Position numbers and translations under genes: made by a program
Assembly: GCF_900188175.1 (NCBI RefSeq)
Contig: NZ_FZOQ01000011.1
Location: forward strand, 1 to 64,000
Source: Pontibacter ummariensis
Lineage (GTDB): Bacteria > Bacteroidota > Bacteroidia > Cytophagales > Hymenobacteraceae
Length of the DNA: 64,000 nt
Direction: 5' to 3'
Shown: piece by piece, positions 8,161 to 17,764 of the stretch
Layout of the letters: every line of letters starts with the position of its first letter
Numbering within the stretch: the first letter of the stretch is position 1
The notes under the pieces: model-generated
Database searches by the model: none
Seen by the model: the letters and a program-made list of their open reading frames with translations, nothing else
Told to the model about the DNA's origin: nothing

Positions 8161-8431
8161 TCTAGCTCGAGCTTATAATATGTAACTGCACCTGTTACGG
8201 GCATGAATCCTATAAGTTTTCATACTTTAGGTAGAAATTTAACCGGACCTTTATTGTGTTATAACACCAAGAGCAGAGGACTGCCGATAAACATTGAGGT
8301 GCTTATCGCTCTAAGTAGCATGCAAGCCTTTAGTTCACGGAAAGCAGTAGCGCTACGAGTGCCTGGAAGAGAAGTGCAGGATAAGGGTTAAGGTTGAGGT
8401 AACCTGCTTAGGTCTAGCTTGGCCTCTGCCT
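8161..8431. other. Intergenic region, no convincing gene
   Basis: Apart from a 62-codon plus-strand frame at 8203-8391 with atypical composition, nothing coding, no RNA and no clear regulatory site is seen. Confidence 0.4.
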
Positions 8432-8455
8432 GTTTTTCTTACTTAAGAGAAAAAC
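8432..8455 (-). terminator. Terminator of the receiver gene
   Basis: GTTTTTCT at 8432-8439 pairs with AGAAAAAC at 8448-8455. The stem is A/T rich and lies 5 bp past the stop codon of the minus-strand receiver gene. Confidence 0.5.
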
Positions 8456-8459
8456 TTTG

Positions 8460-8864
8460 TTAGAAGGCATACTCCTCCTTTATGATGTTTAATATTTCAG
8501 TGGAGAGAGGCTTGGAGAAAAAGTCTTTTACTTTGTGGTGGCCTTTTGCCATAATAACGTCTCTTCTATCCACAGCAGAGGACAGCATAAACAGGTTGCA
8601 GTCTTTTGTGATTTTCTCAGGCATTGCCGAGAACTCCTCTATAAAACGCCATCCATCCATGCTGGGCATGTTGATGTCTAAAAAGATCAAATCAGGGAAT
8701 TGATCAGGCAAGGTAGCCGAGGTCTTGAGATAATTTAAGGCATCCTCTGCCCATTCAAAACTAACTACTTCAGCAGCAAAGTTTTCGCTTTTAATCATGC
8801 TTTCGCAAACAAAATTGTTTACGCTGTCATCATCAATCAAAACAACTCTTCTGAAAGAATACAT
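8460..8864 (-). CDS. Single-domain response regulator (CheY-like receiver)
   Basis: 134 residues, all receiver domain: acidic cluster IDDD at 10-13, phospho-acceptor Asp in LIFLDINMPSMDGW (near residue 62), Ser/Ser in FMLSSA and Lys in FFSKPLS. There is no output domain, so it must act by protein contact or as a phosphorelay intermediate. Stand-alone receivers of this type (VVLIDDDSVNNFV) are very common in Cytophagales, usually near hybrid kinases; no kinase is adjacent here. It is a single-gene transcript. Confidence 0.9.
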   Translation of the reverse strand: MYSFRRVVLIDDDSVNNFVCESMIKSENFAAEVVSFEWAEDALNYLKTSATLPDQFPDLIFLDINMPSMDGWRFIEEFSAMPEKITKDCNLFMLSSAVDRRDVIMAKGHHKVKDFFSKPLSTEILNIIKEEYAF

Positions 8865-9318
8865 CTTTTATCGCTAGCTTTTAAAGTAAATTGTGAACAC
8901 AGGTAAAGCTCCTTACGGCCGTTGCCACAATTTTATGAGAGTAATTCTCGTGCTTACAAAAGTGAAGGAACCATACTCCAAATAGAAAAGGAGCGGCTTT
9001 AGGTATGATTCGTTTGGCCTGTGGCCTCCAAAGGCCTTGCTCCTTATAGGGGCAAAGGTAGTAACAAAGCATTGGTTTTAGTATATAAAGCGATCCTTTC
9101 TTCTGCCTTCTCATACAGTAATGTCTAAACGACAATATTGAGAGTTGTGATTAAAGAACCAGCAAAGCCTGTAAAGGAATTATTTCCGGCTTTTTAACAC
9201 CCACCATTGAACGGATTCCCCTTCCTTAGCCTATAACTTTGTAACTCTATTTGAGAATTGTGTAACACGCCAGCGCCATTGTCACCGTACATTTGTAATG
9301 TAATAAGACGATGAAAAA
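8865..9318. other. Intergenic region upstream of copA
   Basis: No convincing gene. Two TAnnTTTG-like elements on the plus strand (TAACTTTG at 9234-9241 and TACATTTG at 9288-9295) could be -7 boxes for copA, but neither has a TTG at the ideal upstream spacing. A minus-strand frame at 8881-9135 has atypical composition. Confidence 0.4.
9288..9295 (+). promoter_or_regulatory. Candidate -7 box for copA-copZ
   Basis: TACATTTG matches the Bacteroidota TAnnTTTG consensus 23 bp before the copA start. The expected TTG about 20 bp upstream is missing, which would suit a regulated promoter, but the match could be chance. Confidence 0.3.
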
Positions 9319-11553
9319 ATGCTAACTGTAGCGGAAAAAAAACTAACAAAAGCGACTTACCCCGTAGAAGGGATGAGCTGTGCCTCCTGCGCCAGCAGCA
9401 TCGAGAGCATGCTGCGTACCCGTGAGGGAGTGCAGGAGGCGAGTGTAAACTTTGCCGGTAAAACAGTACAGGTAACGTATGCCCCCAATGCTGTAAGCCC
9501 TGTGCAACTGCGCCAAACGGTGCAGGAGATAGGCTTTGATATATTAATAGAAGAGAAAACACAGGAAGAGCTGGAGGAGCGGGAGGTTGCTGCCTTGGCG
9601 AGTTTGAAGCGAAGAACTCTCGTGGCTGGTGTATTGGCCTTGCCGGTGTTTGTGCTGGGCATGTTCTTTCACGACACCTTTACCTGGGGCAATTGGGCGA
9701 TGCTGCTGCTGACGGCCCCTATACTGCTCTGGGCCGGGCAACGCTTCTTTAGAGGTGCCTGGGCACAGGCTAAGTACTTTCGGGCTAACATGGATACGCT
9801 GGTAGCGCTAAGTACAGGTATTGCCTTTGCCTTTAGTGTCTTTAACACCATTTACCCTCAGTTCTTCCTCAGTCGCGGCCTTATGCCCCACGTCTATTAT
9901 GAGGCGGTTGCCGTGATCATTGCCTTCATCCTTTTAGGTAAGTACCTGGAAGAGAACGCTAAAAACAGAAGCTCGGCTGCCATTAAGAAGCTGATGGGCT
10001 TGCAGCCGAAAACAGTACGCGTGCTTCGCGGAGAAACGGAACTGGAAATCAGGATTGAAGAGGTGCAGCTAGGGGACAGCGTTGTGTTGTTACCCGGGGA
10101 ACGAGTACCGGTAGACGGGGAAGTAGTGGCAGGTACCACCTACGTGGATGAAAGCATGCTGAGCGGGGAGCCCTTGCCCGTACAAAAAAAGGCAGGGGAT
10201 ATGCTCTATGCCGGCACTATTAACCAGAAGGGAAGCCTACAGCTGAAAGCCCTGAAAACTGGGGGAGAGACCATGCTGGCTCACATCATCAAAATGGTGC
10301 AGGAGGCGCAAGGCAGCAAGGCGCCCGTACAGAAGCTCGTGGACAAAATTGCAGGTGTTTTTGTGCCCGTGGTGTTGGCGATTGCCTTGCTTACTTTTGC
10401 CGCCTGGATGTTCTTTGGCGGGGAAGCTTACCTGACGGAGGCCCTGCTTTCTATGATCTCTGTACTGGTGATCGCCTGCCCCTGTGCCCTCGGGCTTGCT
10501 ACGCCCACGGCCATTATGGTGGGAGTGGGTCGGGGTGCAGAGCAGGGTATCCTGATTAAGGATGCCGAGAGCCTGGAGCACGCCCACAAGGTAAATGCCG
10601 TTATACTGGATAAGACTGGAACGATCACACAAGGAAAGCCTTCTGTAACAGATGTAGTCTGGGCGGATGAGACCGTAGACCAGGAGAGATTGGAAATGCT
10701 TTTCTTTTCCATGGAAGCACAGTCCGAGCACCCGATCGCACAGGCTGTTTACACGTTCTATAAGGAGCAGGGGCAGAAAGTGCGGCAACCCGACTATTTC
10801 AGCAGCTTAACAGGCCTGGGAGTAGAAGCTGACTTTGGCGGGAAACGTTATTTCTCGGGAAATGAGAAACTATTGCGCGAGCAGCATATCCAACTGCCAG
10901 AGCATCTCTTGCAGGCAGCAAGGCAGTTACAGGAGGATGCCAAAACCGTGATTTTCTTTGCCGACGAGCAGCATGCATTGGCTGTGTTTGCCGTTAGCGA
11001 TCCGGTAAAGCCGACCGCAGCAGCAGGCATAAAGGCCATGCAGGAGGCGGGCCTGGAAGTTCATATGCTCACGGGAGATAACATACAGACGGCCGAAGCT
11101 GTCGCCCGCCAGGTTGGTATTAAGCAGTACCAGGCGGAGTTGCTGCCAGGGGATAAGGCCGGTTTTGTGAAGCAACTGCAGGCGGAGGGCAAAGTAGTAG
11201 CCATGGTTGGAGACGGAATTAATGATGCGCAAGCTTTGGCGAATGCTGATGTCAGCATCGCCATGGGGCAAGGCACAGATGTCGCCATGGATGTAGCGGG
11301 TATTACCCTCATGCGCTCTGATCTCATGCAAGTTGCGAATGCCGTGAAGCTGTCCAGAGCTACCGTGCAGACGATCCATCAGAACCTATTCTGGGCCTTC
11401 TTTTATAATGTTATCTGTATACCAGTGGCAGCAGGCCTGTTGTTCCCTTTCACGGGCTTTTTGCTAAGCCCTATGATTGCTGGAGCGGCCATGGCATTAA
11501 GCTCGGTTTCGGTGGTGGGTAATAGCCTGCGCTTGAGAGCGAAGCAACTGTAA
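9319..11553 (+). CDS. copA: Copper-exporting P1B-type ATPase
   Basis: 744 residues. One N-terminal HMA domain with GMSCASC (Cys21 and Cys24) is followed by the P1B membrane helices, the actuator loop with SGEP, the ion-site motif CPC at 387-389 ([12 protein letters not shown]), the phosphorylation motif with Asp431 (DKTGT), the HP motif (SEHPIA) and GDGINDA. The single HMA domain and CPC motif indicate Cu(I) export from the cytoplasm. copZ follows 41 bp downstream in the same operon. The start overlaps a four-codon upstream frame at 9311-9325. Confidence 0.95.
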   Translation: MLTVAEKKLTKATYPVEGMSCASCASSIESMLRTREGVQEASVNFAGKTVQVTYAPNAVSPVQLRQTVQEIGFDILIEEKTQEELEEREVAALASLKRRTLVAGVLALPVFVLGMFFHDTFTWGNWAMLLLTAPILLWAGQRFFRGAWAQAKYFRANMDTLVALSTGIAFAFSVFNTIYPQFFLSRGLMPHVYYEAVAVIIAFILLGKYLEENAKNRSSAAIKKLMGLQPKTVRVLRGETELEIRIEEVQLGDSVVLLPGERVPVDGEVVAGTTYVDESMLSGEPLPVQKKAGDMLYAGTINQKGSLQLKALKTGGETMLAHIIKMVQEAQGSKAPVQKLVDKIAGVFVPVVLAIALLTFAAWMFFGGEAYLTEALLSMISVLVIACPCALGLATPTAIMVGVGRGAEQGILIKDAESLEHAHKVNAVILDKTGTITQGKPSVTDVVWADETVDQERLEMLFFSMEAQSEHPIAQAVYTFYKEQGQKVRQPDYFSSLTGLGVEADFGGKRYFSGNEKLLREQHIQLPEHLLQAARQLQEDAKTVIFFADEQHALAVFAVSDPVKPTAAAGIKAMQEAGLEVHMLTGDNIQTAEAVARQVGIKQYQAELLPGDKAGFVKQLQAEGKVVAMVGDGINDAQALANADVSIAMGQGTDVAMDVAGITLMRSDLMQVANAVKLSRATVQTIHQNLFWAFFYNVICIPVAAGLLFPFTGFLLSPMIAGAAMALSSVSVVGNSLRLRAKQL

Positions 11554-11594
11554 AGAGAAAGTAAATATTTTATCAACCATAAAGAAAGCAGAAA

Positions 11595-11804
11595 ATGAAG
11601 ACTTATAAATTCAAAACAACTATAAACTGCGGTGGATGTGTAAAGGCAGTAACCCCGCACCTGAACAACATGCAAGGGGTAGCGGAGTGGAACGTAGACA
11701 CAGACAACCCGAATAAGGTATTGGAGGTCAAGACGGATTCTCTCGATGCGCAGGATATAAAGCAAACGGTAGAGAAAGCAGGCTTCAAGGCCGAGCAGCT
11801 GTAG
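11595..11804 (+). CDS. copZ: Copper chaperone, HMA domain
   Basis: 69 residues forming one heavy-metal-associated domain with the motif NCGGCV (residues 12-17) in place of the more usual MxCxxC. The pattern beta-alpha-beta-beta-alpha-beta is intact, ending KAGFKAEQL. It probably delivers Cu(I) to the CopA ATPase encoded 41 bp upstream. A terminator follows. Confidence 0.85.
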   Translation: MKTYKFKTTINCGGCVKAVTPHLNNMQGVAEWNVDTDNPNKVLEVKTDSLDAQDIKQTVEKAGFKAEQL

Positions 11805-11826
11805 TAGAACCTCTGGTTCTTTTAGG

Positions 11827-11858
11827 AAGCGAGGTGGGCTAACTTGTCCATCTCGCTT
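11827..11858. terminator. Bidirectional terminator between copZ and the TMEM220 gene
   Basis: AAGCGAGGTGG at 11827-11837 pairs with CCATCTCGCTT at 11848-11858 (one G-T pair), followed by a T run. It serves copZ on the plus strand. The stop codon of the convergent minus-strand gene (11839-11841) lies inside the hairpin. Confidence 0.75.
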
Positions 11859-12231
11859 TTTGCTTTAACTGTGCTTTTCTTTTTAGGCGCCTGTCATACA
11901 AGTTCAGTAGTATGTAACTGCTAAAGGCAATGGTGCAGAGAAACAGGCCGAAGGACTCCCGGGCTTCCTCAATATTGCGGATGTCCCCATCCCCTATGGT
12001 AATGCCCTCGTACATGTTGGGCCACATATACACTCCCCCTGCCGCATAAAGCGCTGCGGCGATCCCCAGGAGCGTATCATTAGCCTTATTAAAGGCGGCC
12101 GCAAAGCTAAGAAGGGCAGCCATCCCATAAACAGCCATCCAGATAACAGGGTCAGGATCATTATACTGCACCACTACAAAGGTGAGGAAAGCAATCCCAA
12201 AACAGACAGCAAGAATCTTTTTTAGTGCCAT
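11839..12231 (-). CDS. TMEM220-family membrane protein
   Basis: 130 residues with four predicted membrane segments. The signature VVQYNDPDPVIWMAVYG (about 20-36) is characteristic of the transmembrane family 220, found in bacteria and animals and functionally unknown. The C-terminus is basic (RRLKRKAQLKQKAR). It is convergent with copZ, and a role in copper handling is not indicated by the sequence. Confidence 0.8.
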   Translation of the reverse strand: MALKKILAVCFGIAFLTFVVVQYNDPDPVIWMAVYGMAALLSFAAAFNKANDTLLGIAAALYAAGGVYMWPNMYEGITIGDGDIRNIEEARESFGLFLCTIAFSSYILLNLYDRRLKRKAQLKQKARWTS

Positions 12232-12790
12232 TAGAAGAAGGAGGAAGTTTAGTGCCGTTTGGTATACTAATGAGTTGCGTATAAGGTTGTTAAGGTTTGC
12301 GTACGATGCTAATCCGCTTGAACGGATATCCTTGCAAAGGTGATAAAAGAGGATATAACCGTTTATGGGAATATGTAAATATAGTACAAAGTAAATATAA
12401 CGACAATATTCTAGTATATTGGTACTATATAAGTAATAAGTATAATAAATGTAAAGCTATTTGCTGAATTCGTAAGTATTAATGTATAGTAATAGGTGTA
12501 TATAAATTAATCTGCTTTTATTAATATTTGTTGTAAAATTACAAACCTTCGCAAGGGTGTGCCGTACTTCTACTTGTTATTCAGCTATACTTCCGGCTTA
12601 GCGGTTTCCTAAGCAATAATAAAGACAACTACTTCCATTTAATTTCTTTAAAGTTCTTTAAGCAGAGAATGGTGATGGAGATTAAGTTGTACGGGGTAGC
12701 TGATTGCGGCTTTTGTCTCTTATGCTTTTATAAAAGGGAAAGCAGAAAACAAAACAGTTTTAAATATGACAAGAAGATTACCCTACTACC
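12232..12790. other. AT-rich promoter region of the polysaccharide locus
   Basis: About 560 bp without a gene. 12370-12540 is markedly AT rich, with many TATA/AATA runs. It lies before the first gene of the large polysaccharide operon, so it probably carries its promoter. I could not place a full -33/-7 pair. Confidence 0.5.
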
Positions 12791-14185
12791 ATGAGTAAGT
12801 TTCGGCACTATTATAGTTTCAACAGGGTCTTCCTGCTGATATTAGATGTAACCCTTATAGCGTTTGCTTTTAAGCTGTCTAACCTGATTCGGTATGGCAG
12901 CCTAGAAATGGGCTATGAATACAACGTGTTCTTTGTACTGTTCGCGTTGGTGTGGTGGATTGTCTCAGGATTTGATGACTATGTATTCCGGGTAGACAGA
13001 CTGCTGCCCTGTGACAAGCGGGTTTCTGACCTGCTGAGCGCCTTTGTGCTCCATGCCTTCATTCTGGCAAGCTGCATCGTGATTTTTAATCTGGAGGAGT
13101 TGTCGCGCCTGCTATTACTTTATACCTATCTCTCTACGGCTCTATTAATCAGTGTGAGCCGTTTGCTTTTATCGCAGGTGTTTCGCTACTACACAAATTC
13201 AGACATGGCGCACACGCGCTATGTTATTGTGGGAGCAGGTCCCGCAGCAGCGGCTTTGTTTCAGACGCTAAGCAGTAATGATGATATAGGTACCAAGTTT
13301 ATGGGGGTTTTCGATGACAGCGTTGACCCTGGGAACCCGTTGAGCAGCCAGATAAAAGGCTGCGTGGACGACTTGAAGGAATACTGCCTGCAGCACAGCA
13401 TAGATGAAGTGTATTACACACTCCCGCTGACGAATAAAGAGCAGGTGGATGATCTGACAGCTTTTGCGGATGAGAACTTCGTTTATTTTCGCTTGGTGCC
13501 TGATTTTAGCGCTATCGTGCAGAAGGATGTCAATATGTACTTTTACCATAACATCCCCATGATCAGCGTGCGAAAGGAGCCACTGGAGATAGCCTCTAAT
13601 AGGATTGCCAAACGGCTGTTTGATGTGGCCTTTTCACTGGCTGTTATTCTCTTTATTTTCCCGGTGCTGTTGCCGATAATCGCTTTGGCTATACGGTTGG
13701 AGTCTAAAGGGCCCATTTTCTTCAAGCAATTGCGCCCGGGAAAGAAAAACAAGCTGTTTGTGTGCTATAAGTTCCGTACCATGCGGGTAAATACCCAGAC
13801 AGAGCTACAAGCCACTAAAAATGACCCTAGGATTACGAAAGTAGGTGCATTCCTGCGTAAGACGAGCATGGACGAGCTTCCGCAGTTCTTCAACGTGTTA
13901 CTCGGGGATATGTCTGTTGTCGGGCCACGTCCGAACCTAATCTCTCAACTGGACCATTACTCCAAGTTGATCTCTAAATATAAGATGCGCCACTTTGTTA
14001 CCCCGGGTATAACAGGTTATGCACAGGTGAGCGGCTTTCGGGGGGAGACCAAGGAACTGCACCTGATGGAGAAGCGGGTAGAGTACGATGTAAGGTACAT
14101 GGAGAACTGGAGCCTAATGATGGACATGAAGATTATCTTCCTGACTGTGTGGAATATGATTAAAGGAGAGAAGAATGCGTACTAA
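12791..14185 (+). CDS. Polyprenyl-phosphate glycosyl-1-phosphate transferase (initiating enzyme)
   Basis: 464 residues. The N-terminal half has four to five membrane segments and a CoA-binding-like/Rossmann region starting [13 protein letters not shown]. The C-terminal catalytic part (about 270-464) has the membrane segment before [10 protein letters not shown], then [40 protein letters not shown] and the C-terminal [15 protein letters not shown]. This is the WcaJ/WbaP type enzyme that transfers a hexose-1-phosphate from a nucleotide sugar to undecaprenyl phosphate, the first step of repeat-unit assembly. It starts the operon; its end overlaps the next gene by 11 bp. Confidence 0.93.
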   Translation: MSKFRHYYSFNRVFLLILDVTLIAFAFKLSNLIRYGSLEMGYEYNVFFVLFALVWWIVSGFDDYVFRVDRLLPCDKRVSDLLSAFVLHAFILASCIVIFNLEELSRLLLLYTYLSTALLISVSRLLLSQVFRYYTNSDMAHTRYVIVGAGPAAAALFQTLSSNDDIGTKFMGVFDDSVDPGNPLSSQIKGCVDDLKEYCLQHSIDEVYYTLPLTNKEQVDDLTAFADENFVYFRLVPDFSAIVQKDVNMYFYHNIPMISVRKEPLEIASNRIAKRLFDVAFSLAVILFIFPVLLPIIALAIRLESKGPIFFKQLRPGKKNKLFVCYKFRTMRVNTQTELQATKNDPRITKVGAFLRKTSMDELPQFFNVLLGDMSVVGPRPNLISQLDHYSKLISKYKMRHFVTPGITGYAQVSGFRGETKELHLMEKRVEYDVRYMENWSLMMDMKIIFLTVWNMIKGEKNAY

Positions 14186-14999
14186 CAGAGCACAACAAGA
14201 AGAAGTACAACTTATCGAGTCACCTTTAAAAGAAAAACGGGCGTTGTTTAATTCCCTGATTTCTGTTGGCTCATTTAATGAGTTCGTAGAACATATTTTT
14301 TGGCTCACAGAGCATAAGAAATCATCCTACGTATGCTTTGCCAATGTGCACATGCTGATGGAAGCCTACCAGGATAAAGAGTTTAACAGGATTCTGAACA
14401 ACGCTGATGTCGCTACACCGGATGGTGGTCCCCTGTCTAAGCTTTTCAAGCTGTTTTATGGGAAGCGGCAGGAACGCGTAGCAGGCATGGACCTGTTGCC
14501 CTGCCTTTTAAGAGAGGCGGCAGAACGAGGGAAGTCGGTGTTTTTTTATGGATCTACAGACCATGTGCTGGAGGCCGTTCTACGTCGGGCTAAACAAGAG
14601 CTCCCGCACCTGAAGGTCTCCGGGTACTTTTCGCCGCCTTTCCGGAAGCTTACCCACATTGAAGATACGGGGATCACCAATATGATCAACAAGGCTAATC
14701 CAGACCTGGTTTTCGTGGCCCTAGGGTGCCCCAAGCAGGAGCGCTGGATGGCGGAGCACAAAGGCCGTATCAATGCCTGCATGTTGGGGGTAGGGCAGGC
14801 TTACCTAACTTATGCGGGCCTGGAGAAGAGGCTCCCTAAATGGGCTAGGGACCTCTCTTTAGAGTGGACCTACCGTTTATGGCAGGAGCCAGGGCGCCTC
14901 TGGAAGCGCTACCTCATCACAAACAGCAAGTTTTTGCTACTGCTGGTAAAGCTACTGTTTCAGCAGCAAAGCGAGAAGCGCATGCACTGGGGAAAATAA
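14175..14999 (+). CDS. WecG/TagA/CpsF-family glycosyltransferase (GT26)
   Basis: 274 residues. Typical GT26 features: VCFANVHMLMEAYQD, ATPDGGPLSKLFKLF (aspartate in TPDG), RVAGMDLLP, VFFYGSTDHVLE and VALGCPKQERWM. Family members add the second sugar, often ManNAc(A) or Glc(A), to the lipid-linked first sugar at the membrane. The start overlaps the stop of the initiating transferase gene by 11 bp, so translation is probably coupled and the two steps consecutive. Confidence 0.92.
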   Translation: MRTNRAQQEEVQLIESPLKEKRALFNSLISVGSFNEFVEHIFWLTEHKKSSYVCFANVHMLMEAYQDKEFNRILNNADVATPDGGPLSKLFKLFYGKRQERVAGMDLLPCLLREAAERGKSVFFYGSTDHVLEAVLRRAKQELPHLKVSGYFSPPFRKLTHIEDTGITNMINKANPDLVFVALGCPKQERWMAEHKGRINACMLGVGQAYLTYAGLEKRLPKWARDLSLEWTYRLWQEPGRLWKRYLITNSKFLLLLVKLLFQQQSEKRMHWGK

Positions 15000-15212
15000 A
15001 AGGAGCGAGGGGTACTCCTGCTAGTGACTGGCCTTGCCTGACAGCGAGAAAAGCCACCTTCCTACGCAAAATCTTCTAAAAAAACAGCTCTGTAAAATCT
15101 TTATATATAAATCCCCGTATTTCTTAGCAAATCACAGAACAAGATAAAGCTGTTTGGAGTACTGCTAATGGTGATTAATGTTTAACCGCAAATCCTTTAA
15201 CCCTTTACAAAG

Positions 15213-16016
15213 ATGAAAGCAGTTATACTTGCTGGTGGCTATGGAACACGCATAAGCGAAGAAAGCGGCGTAAGGCCAAAACCTATGGTCGAAATAGGTG
15301 GAAAGCCGATTCTCTGGCACATCATGAAAATATATTCATACCACAACATTAACGAATTTATTATTTGTTGTGGCTATAAAGGGAACATCATCAAGGAGTA
15401 CTTTGCCAACTACTGCCTTTATAACTCCGATGTGACCTTTGACATGCGGAAGAACAGCATGGAAGTGCACAAAAACCACACAGAGTCATGGAAAGTGACC
15501 TTGGTGGACACCGGGGAGGGGACCATGACAGGAGGCCGCCTGAAGCGCGTAAAAGAGTACGTAGGCGATGAGACCTTCTGCCTTACCTACGGGGACGGCG
15601 TCGGTGACATAGATGTTACGGCTTCCATAGCATACCACAAGGCACAGGGCACTTTGGCTACCCTTACTGCTGTACAGCAGCCAGGCCGTTTCGGGGCCTT
15701 TACCCTCTCGTCTGGGGCGACAAAAGTGCCACAGTTCAAGGAAAAGCCTGCTGGTGGCGACATGCCCTGGATTAATGGCGGGTTCTTTGTGCTGGAACCG
15801 GAGGTCTTTAACTACATAGAGGACGATAGCACCATTTGGGAGCGCGGACCACTGGAGTCGCTGGCCGAAGAGGGGGAGCTTTCCGCCTTCCGCCACCGTG
15901 GCTTCTGGCAACCCATGGATACCCTGCGCGACAAGCATGTACTTGAGGATCTGTGGAAGAGTGGCAACGCCCCCTGGAACGTATGGCATAAAATGCTGTC
16001 TAAAGCAGTGAACTAG
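15213..16016 (+). CDS. rfbF: Glucose-1-phosphate cytidylyltransferase
   Basis: 267 residues. Nucleotidyltransferase motif [24 protein letters not shown] with the RfbF-specific sequence [19 protein letters not shown], the DGVGDI metal site and a [11 protein letters not shown]-terminus. It makes CDP-glucose from CTP and glucose-1-phosphate. In classical pathways the next enzyme is CDP-glucose 4,6-dehydratase (RfbG); no RfbG is evident, and the following genes encode an SDR enzyme, an RfbC-like epimerase and a SAF-domain oxidoreductase. Confidence 0.93.
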   Translation: MKAVILAGGYGTRISEESGVRPKPMVEIGGKPILWHIMKIYSYHNINEFIICCGYKGNIIKEYFANYCLYNSDVTFDMRKNSMEVHKNHTESWKVTLVDTGEGTMTGGRLKRVKEYVGDETFCLTYGDGVGDIDVTASIAYHKAQGTLATLTAVQQPGRFGAFTLSSGATKVPQFKEKPAGGDMPWINGGFFVLEPEVFNYIEDDSTIWERGPLESLAEEGELSAFRHRGFWQPMDTLRDKHVLEDLWKSGNAPWNVWHKMLSKAVN

Positions 16017-16062
16017 GCTCTCTGATTATATCCGCAACCCTTCACTTATATATACTTCTTCT

Positions 16063-17148
16063 ATGAAAATTCTTATAACTGGTAACATGGGCTACGTGGG
16101 GCCTGGTGTGGTAGAACGTTTGCGTGCAGCGCATCCTGGGGCGACGCTGGTAGGATACGATATGGCCTATTTCGCTTCATGCCTTACAGATGCCCCTATC
16201 CTGCCAGAAAGCAGACTGGACATGCAGCTTTACGGGGACGTGCGCAGAATGCCGGCCGAGGTGCTAGCGGGTGTGGATGCCGTCGTTCACCTGGCTGCTA
16301 TTTCCAACGATCCCATGGGTAAGAAGTTCGAGGATGTGACGATGGAGGTAAACTATAAGTCCAGCGTGCGCATTGCCGAAATGGCAAAAGCAGCCGGCGT
16401 AAAGAATTTTGTGTTTGCCTCCAGTTGTAGCATGTATGGTGCCGCAGAGGAAATGGCTAAAACCGAAGACTCCACACTAAACCCGCTTACGGCCTATGCC
16501 CGCTCCAAAGTAGCCACAGAAAAAGAATTACAGCCACTAGCCGGACAAGGCTTTACCGTGACCAGCCTGCGTTTTGCAACGGCTTGTGGCATGAGTAACC
16601 GCCTGCGCCTCGACCTGGTCTTAAATGACTTTGTGGCGAGTGCAGTAACAACAGGAAAAATCAACATTCTAAGTGATGGTACTCCGTGGCGTCCGCTCAT
16701 CCACGTGCGGGACATGGCACGGGCTATTGAATGGGCCGTGGCCAGAGAACCATCAAACGGAGGAGAGTTCCTGGCTGTTAACACAGGCTCTAACGAGTGG
16801 AACTACCAGGTGTACGAGCTAGCAAACGCTGTGGCGGAGGCAATGCCCGGCGTGGATGTGGCCGTAAACAGAGACGCTGCCCCTGACAAGCGGTCTTATA
16901 AAGTTAATTTTGATCTCTTTCAGCAGCTGGCTCCAAACCACCAGCCAGCTTATTCTTTAAGCCAGACTATACAGGAGTTACACGCTGGCCTGCAGGCGAT
17001 GGAGTTTAAGGATGGAGATTTCCGTAACTCACAACTCATGCGCTTAATGATACTGAACCACCTGCAGGATACAGGAATGATAAACGCGCAGCTGCAGTGG
17101 AAGCATAACAGGGCAGCGATAGCAGCGGCGGAGTTAGAAACAGTTTAA
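16063..17148 (+). CDS. NAD-dependent epimerase/dehydratase (extended SDR)
   Basis: 361 residues. Rossmann motif ITGNMGYVGPG at 4-14, VVHLAAIS, the catalytic Ser region ASSCSMYG (about 124-131) and YARSK (Tyr and Lys, about 146-150). It acts on a nucleotide sugar, probably as a 4-epimerase, 4-reductase or 4,6-dehydratase. It lies between the CDP-glucose synthase and the RfbC-like gene, 46 bp and 9 bp away, so it is part of one activated-sugar pathway. It is not a clear match to RfbG. Confidence 0.85.
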   Translation: MKILITGNMGYVGPGVVERLRAAHPGATLVGYDMAYFASCLTDAPILPESRLDMQLYGDVRRMPAEVLAGVDAVVHLAAISNDPMGKKFEDVTMEVNYKSSVRIAEMAKAAGVKNFVFASSCSMYGAAEEMAKTEDSTLNPLTAYARSKVATEKELQPLAGQGFTVTSLRFATACGMSNRLRLDLVLNDFVASAVTTGKINILSDGTPWRPLIHVRDMARAIEWAVAREPSNGGEFLAVNTGSNEWNYQVYELANAVAEAMPGVDVAVNRDAAPDKRSYKVNFDLFQQLAPNHQPAYSLSQTIQELHAGLQAMEFKDGDFRNSQLMRLMILNHLQDTGMINAQLQWKHNRAAIAAAELETV

Positions 17149-17157
17149 ACCAGAAGC

Positions 17158-17721
17158 ATGAATTTTACCGAAACAAAACTTAAAGGAGCTTACGTCATCG
17201 ATGTGAAACGCCTGGAGGATGAGCGTGGTTTTTTTGGCCGCTCCTTCTGCCAGAAAGAGTTTGAGGCATACGGGCTGAGTAACGAAGTGAGGCAGACGAA
17301 TGTGTCCTATAACAAAAAGAAAGGTACCTTACGCGGCATGCACATGCAACTGGCCCCGAACGAGGAGTCGAAACTGGTGCGCTGTACCCGTGGTGCGATT
17401 TACGATGTGATCATCGACATGCGCCCGGACTCAGAGACTTACAAGCAGTGGGTAGGCGTGGAGCTAACCGCCGATAACTACCGTATGCTGTTTGTGCCGG
17501 AGGGTTTTGCTCATGGCTTTATCACCTTGGAAGACAACACTGATGTGACTTATCAGGTGACGGAGTTCTATACACCCGGTGCCGAACGCTGCATCCGCTG
17601 GAATGATCCCGCCTTCAACATTGAATGGCCCATGGAGCCAGTCGTAATTTCTGAAAAAGACCAGGCGCACCCTGATTTCGAGGATGAGCAGGTACCGTCA
17701 AAAGGAAAGCTGCTGGTGTAG
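17158..17721 (+). CDS. RfbC-like dTDP-4-dehydrorhamnose 3,5-epimerase family protein
   Basis: 187 residues with the cupin-type RfbC fold: GAYVIDVKRLEDERGFFGRSFC, GTLRGMHMQ (catalytic His region), KLVRCTRGAIYDVIIDMR, FVPEGFAHGF and YTPGAERCIRWNDPAF. It epimerises C3 and/or C5 of a 4-keto nucleotide sugar. The usual RfbABD partners are absent, so it is likely to work on the CDP-linked intermediate made by its neighbours, not on dTDP-rhamnose. A terminator-like hairpin overlaps its last codons. Confidence 0.85.
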   Translation: MNFTETKLKGAYVIDVKRLEDERGFFGRSFCQKEFEAYGLSNEVRQTNVSYNKKKGTLRGMHMQLAPNEESKLVRCTRGAIYDVIIDMRPDSETYKQWVGVELTADNYRMLFVPEGFAHGFITLEDNTDVTYQVTEFYTPGAERCIRWNDPAFNIEWPMEPVVISEKDQAHPDFEDEQVPSKGKLLV

Positions 17722-17736
17722 GCCAGCAGCTTTCCT
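17703..17736 (+). terminator. Intra-operon terminator or attenuator overlapping the RfbC-like stop codon
   Basis: AAGGAAAGCTGCTGG pairs with CCAGCAGCTTTCCT over a 6-base loop, followed by a pyrimidine/T run (CTCTTTT). The stem includes the last codons and stop of the epimerase gene. It should reduce transcription into the downstream oxidoreductase unless read through. Confidence 0.7.
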
Positions 17737-17764
17737 CTTTTAAAACTCAAACAGATACAATAAT

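Noticed and set aside
8203..8391. 62-codon plus-strand frame
   Set aside because: No recognisable domain, odd composition and no leader or terminator. Judged non-coding.
8881..9135. 84-codon minus-strand frame upstream of copA
   Set aside because: Rich in Cys, His, Arg and Trp with no protein-like pattern; probably chance.
12370..12540. AT-rich stretch considered as a replication origin or integration site
   Set aside because: No DnaA-box cluster, no tRNA and no integrase gene; it is better explained as an operon leader.
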